From positions 1 to 36,060 of the forward strand of contig CAJOKX010000015.1 of assembly GCA_905235415.1 (NCBI GenBank): a stretch of DNA of 36,060 nucleotides. The letters run 5' to 3'. A program made the translations under genes and the position numbers. Position 1 is the first letter of the stretch. The number at the start of each line of letters is the position of its first letter. The notes beneath the pieces are model-generated. The model was not told where the DNA came from. It saw only the letters and a program-made list of their open reading frames with translations, and searched no databases. Of the stretch, positions 17,070 through 25,898 are shown one piece after another. Origin of the DNA: an uncultured Lachnospiraceae bacterium (lineage in GTDB: Bacteria; Bacillota; Clostridia; Lachnospirales; Lachnospiraceae).

Positions 17070-17837
17070 TCACAGCCGTCTGATATGAAAACCGCCATCT
17101 ACATCCACGAAGCTTCCAGTCGTATAAAGCACTTTATCCGAGGCATAGAAAGCCACCATCTGCGCCACATCTTCAGGTTTCCCCCACCGGGACACGGGAA
17201 ATGCGCCTTCCCCGATCAGCCTGTCATACTTTTCCCTGACTGTACTCGTCATGTCCGTTGCTATCACACCCGGGCGTACTTCATTTACAAAGATTCCCTC
17301 ACCCGCCAGCCTGTCTGCAAACAGAAGAGTCAGCATATGAACGCCGGCCTTGGAGATACAGTATTCTCCACGGTTTGGAGATGAAACTTCCGCTGAACAG
17401 GAGCCCACATTTACGATATGCCCGCGAGACGGAAACAGTTTTTCCTGTGTAAGCATCTGTCTTGCAATCATCTGTGTGAGAAAAAGCGTTCCCTTTGTAT
17501 TAATGCCGATCACCCGGTCAAAACTCTCTTCCGTCATCTCCAGGAGATCTTTTCTCTCAAGCGGTGCAACCCCTGCGTTGTTCACCAGGACATCCGCCCG
17601 GCCGTAAACCTCCAAACACTCTGCGCAAAGGCGGTTCCGGTCCTCATCGGATGCTATGGATCCCTGTACATAGTGCCAGGAGATACCTTCCTTTGTGAGT
17701 TCCAAAAGTGCGTTCTCATAGCGCTCCTCCGGGCCGGTTCCCATCAGTACTATGTTCATTCCGTCCCTTCCGAGCGCGCGGACGATGGCATATCCGATTC
17801 CCCTTCCGCCCCCGGTAACAATGGCTGTCTTCTTCAT
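17070..17837 (-). CDS. Short-chain dehydrogenase/reductase (SDR)
   Basis: 255 residues from ATG 17837, preceded by GAGGAGG; the open frame extends further upstream without a site. Motifs: AIVTGGGRGIGYAIVRALGR, NNAGVAP, catalytic Ser in NVGSCSAEV, Tyr/Lys in YCISKAGVHMLTLLFADRLA, and VRPGVIATDM plus the C-terminal GSFVDVDGGFHIRRL. Related to 3-oxoacyl-ACP reductases and hydroxysteroid/sugar dehydrogenases, with the substrate not predictable. Lies 94 bases after the OYE gene and 10 bases before the flavoprotein start. In bile-acid-type pathways an SDR, an OYE protein and a SnoaL-like dehydratase work together, and the same three families occur here. Confidence 0.88.
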   Translation of the reverse strand: MKKTAIVTGGGRGIGYAIVRALGRDGMNIVLMGTGPEERYENALLELTKEGISWHYVQGSIASDEDRNRLCAECLEVYGRADVLVNNAGVAPLERKDLLEMTEESFDRVIGINTKGTLFLTQMIARQMLTQEKLFPSRGHIVNVGSCSAEVSSPNRGEYCISKAGVHMLTLLFADRLAGEGIFVNEVRPGVIATDMTSTVREKYDRLIGEGAFPVSRWGKPEDVAQMVAFYASDKVLYTTGSFVDVDGGFHIRRL

Positions 17838-17931
17838 GTAGATCCTCCTCTGAGCCGTCTCCCCTCTCTCATCCCGATCTGCCATGATCCGGCAGGAAAC
17901 TGTCTGAAAATGCCGGCTGAACGGCGTTTTC

Positions 17932-19287
17932 TCATCCCCGGAAGTTCGGGGGCTGCTCTTTCGCACTTTTCTTATATTCCAGGTAAAACGGGCGGAACAC
18001 CTCCGGCTCACGGATCACACATCCGGTCGGAAGATGTGCACGTATCAGGTCGCCGCAGCTGCCGCAGGTGACACATACCTTTTTCGGGTCAATACGGCCA
18101 GCTTCAAGAACATTTTTCGCGAAAAACGGATTGGCAAACGCCATTCTTCCGAAAAGCATGCCATCACAATCCCCTTCCTCTATCGCTCCCGCAGCATACA
18201 GATCCGCATACTGCCTCAGATAAGATGGCGCTGATGCGAATACAGTCATCCCAGGTACTTTGCGCTTCACCTCTCCGATCCCTTGAATCATACGGCCGAT
18301 TCCAACCAGGGGATGTTCATCAGGAACATATTTTCCATGGTCAAACGGCCGCGTTATATGGGTCGTCGCGTAAGGATTGCCCATGGTAAGTCCGATCATG
18401 GACAGACCGCTTCTTTCCTTCAGTTCGCGAACCAGATTTATCGGCTCTGCCAGATCCACCTTCTCCCCGCTTCCTTCACTCACTCCAAACCCATACGGGT
18501 AAGGATAACCGTCATAGATTCCAAGTCGTGCAGTCACCTGAAACGAAGCACTCTCATACGCTTTTGCGGCAGCGATGCCATTTCTCAGGAGGCGGGTACG
18601 GTTTTCAAAGCTTCCTCCATACGGTCCCGGTCTCAGGTATGCAGATAAAAGCTCCGCAAGAAGGTAGCCATGGCAGGACTTGATATCGATCGCGTCAAAA
18701 CCTGCTTTCTTTGCCAGATAAGCAGCGTTCCCGAAGGTTTCTTCCAGTTTCTTCAGTTCATCGTCAGCAATAATACAGCTGTCATCCGCTGCACGATACT
18801 GCTCAAGATATGGGTTACGGTAAGCGATAACCGGTGCCGGACGGTTGCCCGGGTTGGAATACCTTCCGCTGTGATTGGCCTGCATGATCAGATACACATC
18901 CTGACCCGTTGACTCCGCTGCAGCCCTGCGCACCTCTTCAACCAGTTTTTTCCATGGCTCCAGTGTATCCTCTGTCAAAAGCAGCTGCGTCTGTGACGAA
19001 CGCCCTTCAGGAACTATGGAGATCGCTTCAAACCATATGACGGCGCTTCCTCCTGCTGCCTGTCTGGCATATCGTCTGACCGTATACGCGGACGGCGCCC
19101 CGTTTGGGAGCGAATCAGCCCCTTCCATCGGTGCCGTACCCATCCGGTTCTTCAGTGTGACACAGCCGGTGGTGAGCGGCCTTCCAAGAACTGCGGCATC
19201 GGCTGCGATGGGAATATGTACTCCCAGTTCCTGTGCCCGTTTAATCAATGATTCCTTTGTCGGATAATGAAAAACTTCGTGCGGCAT
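17932..19287 (-). CDS. NADH:flavin oxidoreductase / Old Yellow Enzyme family (single domain, with Fe-S Cys motif)
   Basis: 451 residues, ATG 19287 with AAAAAGGAG upstream. An FMN TIM barrel: LKNRMGTAPMEGADSLPNG, MQANHSGRYSNPGN (His/Asn-like substrate contacts), CHGYLLAELLSAYLRPGPYG and GMLFGRMAFANPFFAKN. The C-terminus has CVTCGSCGDLIR...PTGCV, which looks like the Cys set for a [4Fe-4S] cluster as in 2,4-dienoyl-CoA reductase and BaiCD. Unlike those (about 650 residues), the FAD/NAD domains are absent, so electrons must come from a partner; the flavoprotein two genes downstream is a candidate. These enzymes reduce activated C=C bonds. It is a paralogue of the frameshifted reductase at 3339-4578. 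Confidence 0.88.
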   Translation of the reverse strand: MPHEVFHYPTKESLIKRAQELGVHIPIAADAAVLGRPLTTGCVTLKNRMGTAPMEGADSLPNGAPSAYTVRRYARQAAGGSAVIWFEAISIVPEGRSSQTQLLLTEDTLEPWKKLVEEVRRAAAESTGQDVYLIMQANHSGRYSNPGNRPAPVIAYRNPYLEQYRAADDSCIIADDELKKLEETFGNAAYLAKKAGFDAIDIKSCHGYLLAELLSAYLRPGPYGGSFENRTRLLRNGIAAAKAYESASFQVTARLGIYDGYPYPYGFGVSEGSGEKVDLAEPINLVRELKERSGLSMIGLTMGNPYATTHITRPFDHGKYVPDEHPLVGIGRMIQGIGEVKRKVPGMTVFASAPSYLRQYADLYAAGAIEEGDCDGMLFGRMAFANPFFAKNVLEAGRIDPKKVCVTCGSCGDLIRAHLPTGCVIREPEVFRPFYLEYKKSAKEQPPNFRG

Positions 19288-19309
19288 CTCTGACTCCTTT
19301 TTACAGCAC

Positions 19310-19358
19310 GGGCCGGCAGGTCTCTGAATAAACTGCGCTCTCCAGAATCTGCCGGCCC
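19310..19358 (-). other. Intercistronic hairpin between aldehyde dehydrogenase and OYE genes
   Basis: GGGCCGGCAG and CTGCCGGCCC form a perfect 10-bp stem around about 29 bases, 10 bases past the aldehyde dehydrogenase stop. No T-run follows (GTGCTGTAAAAAGG), so it is more likely an mRNA-processing or stability element, or a leaky terminator lowering expression of the last three genes. Confidence 0.55.
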
Positions 19359-19368
19359 TTTTCAGCGG

Positions 19369-20796
19369 TTACTTCCTCGCCAGGAAGATCGTTTTGACGT
19401 CCGTCATCTCTTCGACGGTATACCGCGGTCCTTCATTTCCTCCGGAACCGCTCTTCTTGATGCCTCCGAAGGGCATGTTGGGAACATGTGTCGCAGGAGA
19501 CACATTGATGCCGATTCCGCCGGCTTCCATCCGGTCCGCCGCTTTCATGGCAAGATTGACATCCGTTGTATAGCATGCCGCATGAAGACCGTATATAGAA
19601 TCGTTTGCCATGTCCAGCGCGCTGTCAAAATCCGAATATTTCATGATGACAAGCACCGGACCGAAGATTTCCTCGTCCACAACCTTCATGCCTTTCCTTG
19701 TGTCCGTGAGAACTGTGGGCGGATAGATTCTGTCACTCAGCTTCTTTCCTCCGGTCAGAAGCTTTGCTCCCTGCTCAACGGCTTCCTTAACCCAGCTGTC
19801 TACACGCTCCACATCCTGCGGGGAGATGAGCGGCCCGACATAGACGCCCTCTTTCATCGGATCCCCGCATTTCACACTCTTTGCGAAATCCACGACCTTC
19901 TCCACGAAAGTATCGTAGATGTCTTCGTGTACATAAAGTCTCTGCGGGCGGAAGCAGACCTGTCCCGCATTGTAAAAACCGGTGCCTGCCAGTTCACCTG
20001 CCGCCAGGTCCACATCCGCGTCCTTGTGTACGATGACCGGGCTGTTATTTCCAAGATCCATGGACGTTCTGCGCAGTCCGACCGAGTTGCTGACGTGTTC
20101 TCCGCCTTTCATGGATCCGGTATAGCAATAAAAAGCGACGTCCTGATTTTTCACCAATGCCTCCCCGGCAGTGCTGCCCGGTCCGAGAATCAGCTGTATA
20201 TGTTTCCTGGGATATCCCGCCTCAAGGAGCACCTCCACAAGTTTCACCGCATACCCCGGGCAGACCTGCGACGGCTTCAGCACAATCGTGTTTCCCGCTG
20301 CAATAGTTGGCGCAAGCTTGTTCACTGTCAGCACGAGCGGCAGGTTAAAGGGCATGATCAGTGCGACAACGCCCAGAGGCTTGCGGATCGTATAACAGAA
20401 TTTATCTTCCATGCCCGGCATGCCGTCAGTGGGAATGATCTCTCCGGCCACTCTTCTTGCTTCTTCCGCAGCGAGTTTGAAGGACATGACAGTGCGCTCT
20501 ACTTCCCACATGCTGTCTCCGATCGTCCTTCCGACTTCATGGGTGATCATCTCTGCGATCTCTTTCTGTTTTGTCATGATGATGTCAGCGCAGCGGTTGA
20601 GTATCTCATATCGTTCGACACCACTCAGAACATGCTCTTCAAATGACTTTTTCGCAGAATTTACGGCTTCGTTCACCTCTTCTTCCGTGGTCAGCGCATA
20701 CTCCGCATACTGCTCTCCCGAATACTTGTCATAGACCGGGTTGTGAACGGAACTGTCTCTCCACTCACCGTCAATAAACATCCTGTAGCTGTTCAT
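19369..20796 (-). CDS. NAD(P)-dependent aldehyde dehydrogenase with Asp at the usual catalytic Glu
   Basis: 475 residues, ATG 20796 with AGGAGG upstream. ALDH superfamily: IMPFNLPLVLTVNKLAPTIA, VLKPSQVCPGYA, YTGSMKGGEHV, the nucleophile Cys281 in GFYNAGQVCFRPQRLYV, EEIFGPVLV and MPFGGIKKSGSGG. The usual ELGG motif reads DLGN (Asp247-Leu-Gly-Asn250), so the general-base Glu is Asp and one Gly is Asn. It oxidises an aldehyde to the acid, perhaps lactaldehyde- or semialdehyde-like. First enzyme gene after the transporter genes in operon 2 (17 bases after the second permease), then the OYE, SDR and flavoprotein genes. Confidence 0.9.
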   Translation of the reverse strand: MNSYRMFIDGEWRDSSVHNPVYDKYSGEQYAEYALTTEEEVNEAVNSAKKSFEEHVLSGVERYEILNRCADIIMTKQKEIAEMITHEVGRTIGDSMWEVERTVMSFKLAAEEARRVAGEIIPTDGMPGMEDKFCYTIRKPLGVVALIMPFNLPLVLTVNKLAPTIAAGNTIVLKPSQVCPGYAVKLVEVLLEAGYPRKHIQLILGPGSTAGEALVKNQDVAFYCYTGSMKGGEHVSNSVGLRRTSMDLGNNSPVIVHKDADVDLAAGELAGTGFYNAGQVCFRPQRLYVHEDIYDTFVEKVVDFAKSVKCGDPMKEGVYVGPLISPQDVERVDSWVKEAVEQGAKLLTGGKKLSDRIYPPTVLTDTRKGMKVVDEEIFGPVLVIMKYSDFDSALDMANDSIYGLHAACYTTDVNLAMKAADRMEAGGIGINVSPATHVPNMPFGGIKKSGSGGNEGPRYTVEEMTDVKTIFLARK

Positions 20797-20813
20797 ACCA
20801 GAACCTCCTGTTT

Positions 20814-21839
20814 CTATTGTTTCTTCTCTTTCTTTCTCCTAAGGAATCCGCTGCTTCGCAGCTTCATCACGGACACAATGCAGACAGCAACAAGCAGCAT
20901 GCCTCCCTGCACAAAATCCTTTGCGTAACCTGTAGCTCCGAGCATTGTCATACCATTGTTGATAATCGCTATAAAGAGTGTGCCGATCAGTGTCCCGGGA
21001 ACATTGAAAACGCCTTTTCTCATGAACATCACGCCCCACATGAGCGCGGTGAGGCCGAGCATGAACGTGGAATCACCCATGGTCGCCATCCCGCCGTTCA
21101 GCATGGATCCGTTTACGATCCCTCCGATCCCGCACAAAACGGAACAGATGACGAAGCCCTTAACCCTCTGTTTGTCAGCGCTTATGCCAAGATACTTACA
21201 CGCGGCCGGATTGATACCCACCGCATAGATATATCTACCGGAACGTGTCCGTTCCGTATAGATCAGCATCACAACCGCGATAATGACCAGCACCACAGCC
21301 GGCATCGGGATGATCCCAAAGAGATATCCCTGTCCCAGAAATGTAAAATAGGGCGGCCACATTTTATTGTTAAAGATACCCTGTCCCGAGACCAGGGCTT
21401 TGAGAAATCCTTTCACGACATAAGAAGTACCCAGTGTCGCGATGAACGCGGGAACTCCTATGCGTATGTTAATAAAGGCATTCAGAAGGCCGAAGCAGAT
21501 GAGCACGGCGATGGTGATGGCAAATGCCAGAAAATAATTTCTGCACCAATGCTGACTGAGCAGCCACGCCATGACACAGGCTCCTGCAGCCACTTCCGTC
21601 CCTGCCGCAAAGTCCATCTCATTCGCTGCGTTGATGCAGGTAATTCCGATACCGGCAATGCCCATGATGCACGCACTGCTCAGAATATTCAGCAGATTGC
21701 GCACCTTCAGAAACTGCGGATTCCGCAATCCGAAGAAAACCGCAAGCGCAGCTGTAAACAGCAGCAGAAAATAACTGGACACGAAGGAAACGAAAGGGTT
21801 CTCCCGCTCTGCCTGATATATCTTAGTCTGTTCCGACAT
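20814..21839 (-). CDS. Sugar ABC transporter permease 2 (RbsC-type)
   Basis: 341 residues, hydrophobic with about ten membrane segments, a longer N-terminal cytoplasmic tail (MSEQTKIYQAERENPFVSFV) and a basic C-terminal end (RSSGFLRRKKEKK). Conserved spots: GIGITCINAANEMDFAAGTE, IATLGTSYVVKGFLKALVSG and the coupling loop YAVGINPAACKYLGISADK. Second of two adjacent permease genes, so the importer is probably a heterodimer. ATG 21839 with GAAGAGAGG upstream, 54 bases after permease 1. Confidence 0.9.
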   Translation of the reverse strand: MSEQTKIYQAERENPFVSFVSSYFLLLFTAALAVFFGLRNPQFLKVRNLLNILSSACIMGIAGIGITCINAANEMDFAAGTEVAAGACVMAWLLSQHWCRNYFLAFAITIAVLICFGLLNAFINIRIGVPAFIATLGTSYVVKGFLKALVSGQGIFNNKMWPPYFTFLGQGYLFGIIPMPAVVLVIIAVVMLIYTERTRSGRYIYAVGINPAACKYLGISADKQRVKGFVICSVLCGIGGIVNGSMLNGGMATMGDSTFMLGLTALMWGVMFMRKGVFNVPGTLIGTLFIAIINNGMTMLGATGYAKDFVQGGMLLVAVCIVSVMKLRSSGFLRRKKEKKQ

Positions 21840-21893
21840 GTTACGAATGACCTCTCTTCCAATTCATAAATAACCAAGACTGCAGACCTTCCG

Positions 21894-22877
21894 TCAGCCG
21901 CTCTCAAATGTAACCTTCGGCAAACCGCCCTTTCTCGTAGTCGCGATAACGCTGACGGCGATCAGAAGGACAATCCCCTGCATAATCTCCTTGACATAGT
22001 AAGGTGCACCTACACTCATGACGCCGTTCTGGATCATGATGAGCAGAGTGCTGGACAGCACCGTGCCCGGAATATTGTAGAATCCGATCTTGTAATACGT
22101 AGTACTGAGGAGCGCTGCACACAAAGCCGGCATGAGCAGTTCATCGCCAAGCTTCAGTGTGACCGTTGCATTGAGGGATGTATAGAGAAGCCCCGAGCAG
22201 GCAGCGAGAAGCGAACTGATAATAAAGGTCACATACTTGACCTTCCGCACATCAATACCGACCTGCCGGCACGCTGTCGGATCAGAGCCCACGGCAAACA
22301 TATAATGTCCGCATCTTGCCATCTCCGTAAGGATAAAGGCGATGACGCCCACCACAGCGAATATTAGAACCGGGATCGGAATCACTCCGAACAGTTCTCC
22401 CTGGCCAAGGGCTGTATAGATCTTCGGCCACCGGTTCGAGGTGAAAGGCTTATCGTTGCAGAAAAGATTGGTAAACCCCTTCAGCACGGTAGACAGGCCC
22501 AGTGTGGCAATGAAAGACGGCACCCTGAGTTCTACCACCATAAAGGCAATGAGCAGTCCGCTGGCTGCCGCGAACACTGCCGCAAGAAGAATCGCCACAG
22601 CATACATCCCCGATGGTCTCCCATCCATAAAGACCCCTATAATGGCAGTGGTGACAAGCGCCTGCGCGCCCACGGCGAAATTAATCTCCCCCACAGCCAT
22701 GGCCAGCATGGCCCCAATAGCCATGATGCCCGTATAACTTGAGGCCAGCAGAATATCCATCACATTTCCGATGTTCAGGAAATGTGCCTGGATCCTCCAG
22801 AATACCACCGCTGTCAGAAGCATGGCGATGAGAAGGAATCTCGATATCAGAGCCGACGTGAATCTGTTTCCTTTCAA
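21894..22877 (-). CDS. Sugar ABC transporter permease 1 (RbsC-type), TTG start
   Basis: 327 residues with about ten membrane segments. Family spots: GAMLAMAVGEINFAVGAQAL, FIATLGLSTVLKGFTNLFCN, the coupling loop FAVGSDPTACRQVGIDVRK, and the last repeat IMIQNGVMSVGAPYYVKEIMQG. The only start that fits is TTG at 22877, which overlaps the ATPase stop (TTGA); GGTGAGTGCAGG precedes it, so translation is coupled to the ATPase gene. Pairs with permease 2. Confidence 0.88.
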   Translation of the reverse strand: MKGNRFTSALISRFLLIAMLLTAVVFWRIQAHFLNIGNVMDILLASSYTGIMAIGAMLAMAVGEINFAVGAQALVTTAIIGVFMDGRPSGMYAVAILLAAVFAAASGLLIAFMVVELRVPSFIATLGLSTVLKGFTNLFCNDKPFTSNRWPKIYTALGQGELFGVIPIPVLIFAVVGVIAFILTEMARCGHYMFAVGSDPTACRQVGIDVRKVKYVTFIISSLLAACSGLLYTSLNATVTLKLGDELLMPALCAALLSTTYYKIGFYNIPGTVLSSTLLIMIQNGVMSVGAPYYVKEIMQGIVLLIAVSVIATTRKGGLPKVTFESG

Positions 22878-24403
22878 CCTGCACTCACCTGCCTCTCCGC
22901 ACCTTGACGCATAGCCGCACTTAAGATCTCTTCTTTGTCAAAATGCTCCCTGTCAAACTCCGCATAGATGTCACCGTCCGCATAGACATAGATCCTGTGG
23001 CAGATCGCAAGCAGTTCATCCAGCTCTGAAGAGATGAAAATCACTCCCAGATCCCCCTCTGCCATATCAAGAATCTTCTGATAGACCTCATATTTTGCAC
23101 CGATGTCCATCCCTACGGTCGGCTCATCAAGGATCAGGACCTTGACGCCATCTACTCTGAGTGATCTTCCTATGATGACTTTCTGCATGTTGCCGCCGCT
23201 CAGAGTAGTGATGAGCTGCTCCTGTGACTTGTATTTGACTCCGTTTTCGTCAAGCACCTGCCCGGCAAACTGCGCACACTTCCGAAAATCAATGAACCCG
23301 GCCCGCGATGCCAGCTTTTTTCTCATGAACATTGTATCAATGTTCTTCGTCAGAGAATACGTTTTGAAGATACCGTTGGCGCGCCTCTCCGGAGTCATTA
23401 CAAGTCCCCGTTCCAGCATCTGCATCGAATTATGCTTCACCGGAATGGGTGCTCCGTCAAGATCGGCATCCAGCACGTCGCAGGGACGGATCCCGAAAAC
23501 ACATTCCATACTCTCGGTTCTTCCCGAGCCGACCAGACCATAGAATCCGACGATCTCTCCGCGTTCAACCCCTACCCGGATCCTCTGATTCTTTCCCTCA
23601 TACCTGCACTCCCGCACCTCCAGAATGTTCTCTCCGGTACGCTCATGAGGCTTCACTTCCAGTGCACTGATTTCGTGATTGCGGAGCATGGCGCTGATGC
23701 ATTTCTCCACTGTAAGGTTTTCCGTCTTCTCCGTCAACACACACTGCCCGTCGGTAAAAACAGCGATACGGTCAGAAACATGAAAAACCTCATCCAGCTT
23801 ATGGGAAATAAAGATAACCGCCATGTTCATCCTGCTGCGGATCTGTTTCACGAATTCAAGGAACGGTTCAACCTCGCTCTCAGAGAGAGAAGCAGTAGGT
23901 TCATCAAGTATGAGCAGCTTCGGATTTGCGTAGAAAGCCCTCATGATCTCGACAAGCTGCTGCTCACCGGCTCCCAGATCTTTCACGATCGCGTCCACCG
24001 GGATCGTTAGTCCAAGCCGGTCCCGCACTTCCTCCGCAGCACGGTGCATCGCCGCCCGGTCAAGAAGACCGCCTTTTGTGATTTCATGCCCCAGACACAC
24101 ATTTTCCGCCACCGTTATACCGGAGACAAGATTGCGTTCCTGGTAGACCATTACGATCCCCTTCTTCATCGACAGAATAGGGGAATCAATGACGATCTTC
24201 TCGCCATTCAGTTCTATTTCTCCCTCATCCGGATGATAGACACCTGTCAGCATTTTGCAGAAGGTGCTCTTCCCTGCGCCGTTCTCGCCGACGATGGAAA
24301 CGACTTCCCCCGCATGTACTTCCAGCGAGATAGAGTTGTTCGCCACCGTCCCGGGAAAGCGCTTTGTCAGATTGCGTACCCGCAGTATAGGCGTATCAGA
24401 CAT
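22874..24403 (-). CDS. Sugar ABC transporter ATP-binding protein (RbsA-type, two cassettes)
   Basis: 509 residues, intact. Cassette 1: Walker A VGENGAGKSTFCKM, Q-loop VYQERNLV, signature-like LGAGEQQLVEI, Walker B LLILDEPTASLSE and H-loop ISHKLDEV. Cassette 2: VGSGRTESMECVFG in place of a canonical Walker A (normal for RbsA), LSGGNMQKVIIGRSL, VLILDEPTVGMDIGAKYEVY and ISSELDELL. It powers the two-permease channel. ATG 24403 with GGAG upstream, 29 bases after the binding-protein gene. The N-terminal part of the histidine kinase at 25899 is a degenerate relative of cassette 1. Confidence 0.93.
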   Translation of the reverse strand: MSDTPILRVRNLTKRFPGTVANNSISLEVHAGEVVSIVGENGAGKSTFCKMLTGVYHPDEGEIELNGEKIVIDSPILSMKKGIVMVYQERNLVSGITVAENVCLGHEITKGGLLDRAAMHRAAEEVRDRLGLTIPVDAIVKDLGAGEQQLVEIMRAFYANPKLLILDEPTASLSESEVEPFLEFVKQIRSRMNMAVIFISHKLDEVFHVSDRIAVFTDGQCVLTEKTENLTVEKCISAMLRNHEISALEVKPHERTGENILEVRECRYEGKNQRIRVGVERGEIVGFYGLVGSGRTESMECVFGIRPCDVLDADLDGAPIPVKHNSMQMLERGLVMTPERRANGIFKTYSLTKNIDTMFMRKKLASRAGFIDFRKCAQFAGQVLDENGVKYKSQEQLITTLSGGNMQKVIIGRSLRVDGVKVLILDEPTVGMDIGAKYEVYQKILDMAEGDLGVIFISSELDELLAICHRIYVYADGDIYAEFDREHFDKEEILSAAMRQGAERQVSAG

Positions 24404-24432
24404 AACCGCTTACTCCTATTGAAAACTATGTG

Positions 24433-25620
24433 TCACTCTCCGCTGATCGTGGATGCGAAATCCTCAGTTCCGTCCTCAACGATCGGCTGTGCCGGTCCTT
24501 CCGGCCAGTTGAACCATGCATCCGGATCCTCAGGGTCCAGTCCGTAGTAATCGAAGACAGCGTGGACTGATTCGCCGACAGCCGGCACATTGTCCATCGT
24601 GGTGACCATACCCTCGGAATAGATAATGTCACCGGGATACGCAATGTCACATCCTTCATCACCGGGATTCAGCCCCTGACACTGGATCTGGTCAATGATC
24701 TCAAACATGTTGTGCGTGTAAAGCTCGAAAGGCTGGGAGTAGGTATATTTCAGAGGCGTGTCGTCACGGATGTACTTCCATACATCGTTGCCGCCGCCCA
24801 TGCCTGCAACCACTGTGGTCTCACCATGCTCGTCGCCGGACTGGATCACTGCTTCCGCCGCAGACATTGCGTAGCCATCCCAGATCGTAAAGATCAGTCC
24901 CAGTTCATCTCCATACTGCTGCAGCCAGGTCTGTGCATATTCGTACGCTGCCTGCAGATAGAAAAGATTGGAGTTGTCAGCATTCTCCTCTGCCAGGAAC
25001 CGGAAGTTCGGATACACATTGTCCATCATTGCCTCCGCAACATTTCCGCGCTCCGCAGAAAGCTGCGTATTCTCAACGATTACCGCGCCGCTCAGATTCC
25101 AGTGATAGTCATTGCCGATCTTATACATCATCTGGGCAGCGGCAACACCGTTGGCCAGAGAAGTGCCCGCAATAACACCGTCCACGACCGCATTGTCATT
25201 GCTGTAGAAACCGATCCCCTTTTCACGCGCCTCCGCGATCAGATTTACTTTCGCATCCATCATGGATGTGGCTCCGAGCACGATCGCGTCCACATCCTGA
25301 TTGATCAGGTTCTTGATCGCATCGTTCACAGCATCGTCGCCTTCACAGCTGCCATCGATGAATTCCCATCCTCTGTGCTCGCATTCGCGTCTCGCCTGAT
25401 TCATCTCCTGTGTAAATGAATCAGATGACATGTCCATGACGATGCATCCTACACGGAGCTTATCCTTTACTCTCGGATGCGGGTATTCGTCAAACGCCTC
25501 CGCCGCTGTCTCGTCAGCTGTTTCATCCGCATAGACTGCTGTGTTCAGTGAAAGGAGCATGCTTCCCGCGAGAATCAGGGCAGCCGCTTTTTTCAGGTTA
25601 CTGATGGTTTTTGCTTTCAT
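24433..25620 (-). CDS. Solute-binding protein of ABC importer 2 (type I periplasmic-binding fold)
   Basis: 395 residues from ATG 25620: AAGGAGG lies five bases upstream of this ATG, while the in-frame ATG at 25635 would make that site part of the coding sequence. Signal peptide MKAKTISNLKKAAALILAGS...SLNTAVYA-DE, without a lipobox Cys, then an acidic linker. The binding domain shows LRVGCIVMDMSSDSFTQEMN, LINQDVDAIVLGATSMMDAK, GIGFYSNDNAVVDGVIAGTS and ELGLIFTIWDGYAMSAAEAV. It is long (RbsB proteins are near 300 residues) and rich in Asp/Glu and Trp near the end. The ligand is unknown; the catabolic genes downstream argue against a simple hexose. Confidence 0.88.
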   Translation of the reverse strand: MKAKTISNLKKAAALILAGSMLLSLNTAVYADETADETAAEAFDEYPHPRVKDKLRVGCIVMDMSSDSFTQEMNQARRECEHRGWEFIDGSCEGDDAVNDAIKNLINQDVDAIVLGATSMMDAKVNLIAEAREKGIGFYSNDNAVVDGVIAGTSLANGVAAAQMMYKIGNDYHWNLSGAVIVENTQLSAERGNVAEAMMDNVYPNFRFLAEENADNSNLFYLQAAYEYAQTWLQQYGDELGLIFTIWDGYAMSAAEAVIQSGDEHGETTVVAGMGGGNDVWKYIRDDTPLKYTYSQPFELYTHNMFEIIDQIQCQGLNPGDEGCDIAYPGDIIYSEGMVTTMDNVPAVGESVHAVFDYYGLDPEDPDAWFNWPEGPAQPIVEDGTEDFASTISGE

Positions 25621-25668
25621 GGAATCCTCCTTCATAAGATGTGTTGAACAGGTTTACATGCAACAAAA

Positions 25669-25713
25669 AATGCCTTTCAAACAGAGGGTGACCCTCCATT
25701 CTGAAAAGGCATT
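25669..25713 (-). terminator. Leader terminator (attenuator) before importer operon 2
   Basis: On the minus strand AATGCCTTTT...GAAAGGCATT forms the outer stem with an inner GAGGG/CCCTC stem, followed directly by TTTTTT. It lies between the promoter (25772-25800) and the first gene (25620), so it must be read through for expression. Its 5' arm is shared with the P2 hairpin of the leader RNA, making the two mutually exclusive. Confidence 0.8.
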
Positions 25714-25762
25714 CATGACCTGATACAGCGCTGTGCCTGTCAACCATGAACCGGCACGAGCG
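25707..25762 (-). promoter_or_regulatory. ANTAR-type two-hairpin leader RNA (element B)
   Basis: Minus strand, right at the predicted transcript start. P1 (25762-25729): CGCTCGTGCC pairs with GGCACAGCG, continuing through GTTC/GAC with one bulged U to a hexaloop AUGGUU (25747-25742). P2 (25721-25707): AGG/CCT with closing C-G, a bulged U and hexaloop AUGAAU, first loop base 31 bases after that of P1. The same layout occurs in element A at 28564. P1's loop has A at position 1 and G at position 4, the known ANTAR recognition pattern. P2 has A1 but not G4. Confidence 0.7.
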
Positions 25763-25771
25763 GCAAGTGAA

Positions 25772-25800
25772 ATTGTATTTTTATTATTAACAGGTTTCAA
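25772..25800 (-). promoter_or_regulatory. Promoter of importer operon 2
   Basis: Minus strand: -35 TTGAAA (25800-25795), a 17-base spacer and -10 TACAAT (25777-25772). The predicted start near 25765 places the P1 hairpin at the very 5' end of the transcript. Confidence 0.7.
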
Positions 25801-25898
25801 AAATCATGGCAAGACGGTATTTTCACCAATTTTCCATTAATGGTTTTGTGAATATTTGCCGAACATAATCTGACATTCATACCGCAGTCCCGTTTCTG

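Noticed and set aside
19486-20646. Long + strand ORF of 386 codons
   Set aside because: Lies fully antisense to the aldehyde dehydrogenase and has a His/Arg/Cys-rich composition typical of shadow frames.
20817-21869. + strand ORF of 350 codons, and similar frames at 7209-8363 and 9308-10402
   Set aside because: Antisense to permease, alcohol dehydrogenase and binding-protein genes; no domain motifs.
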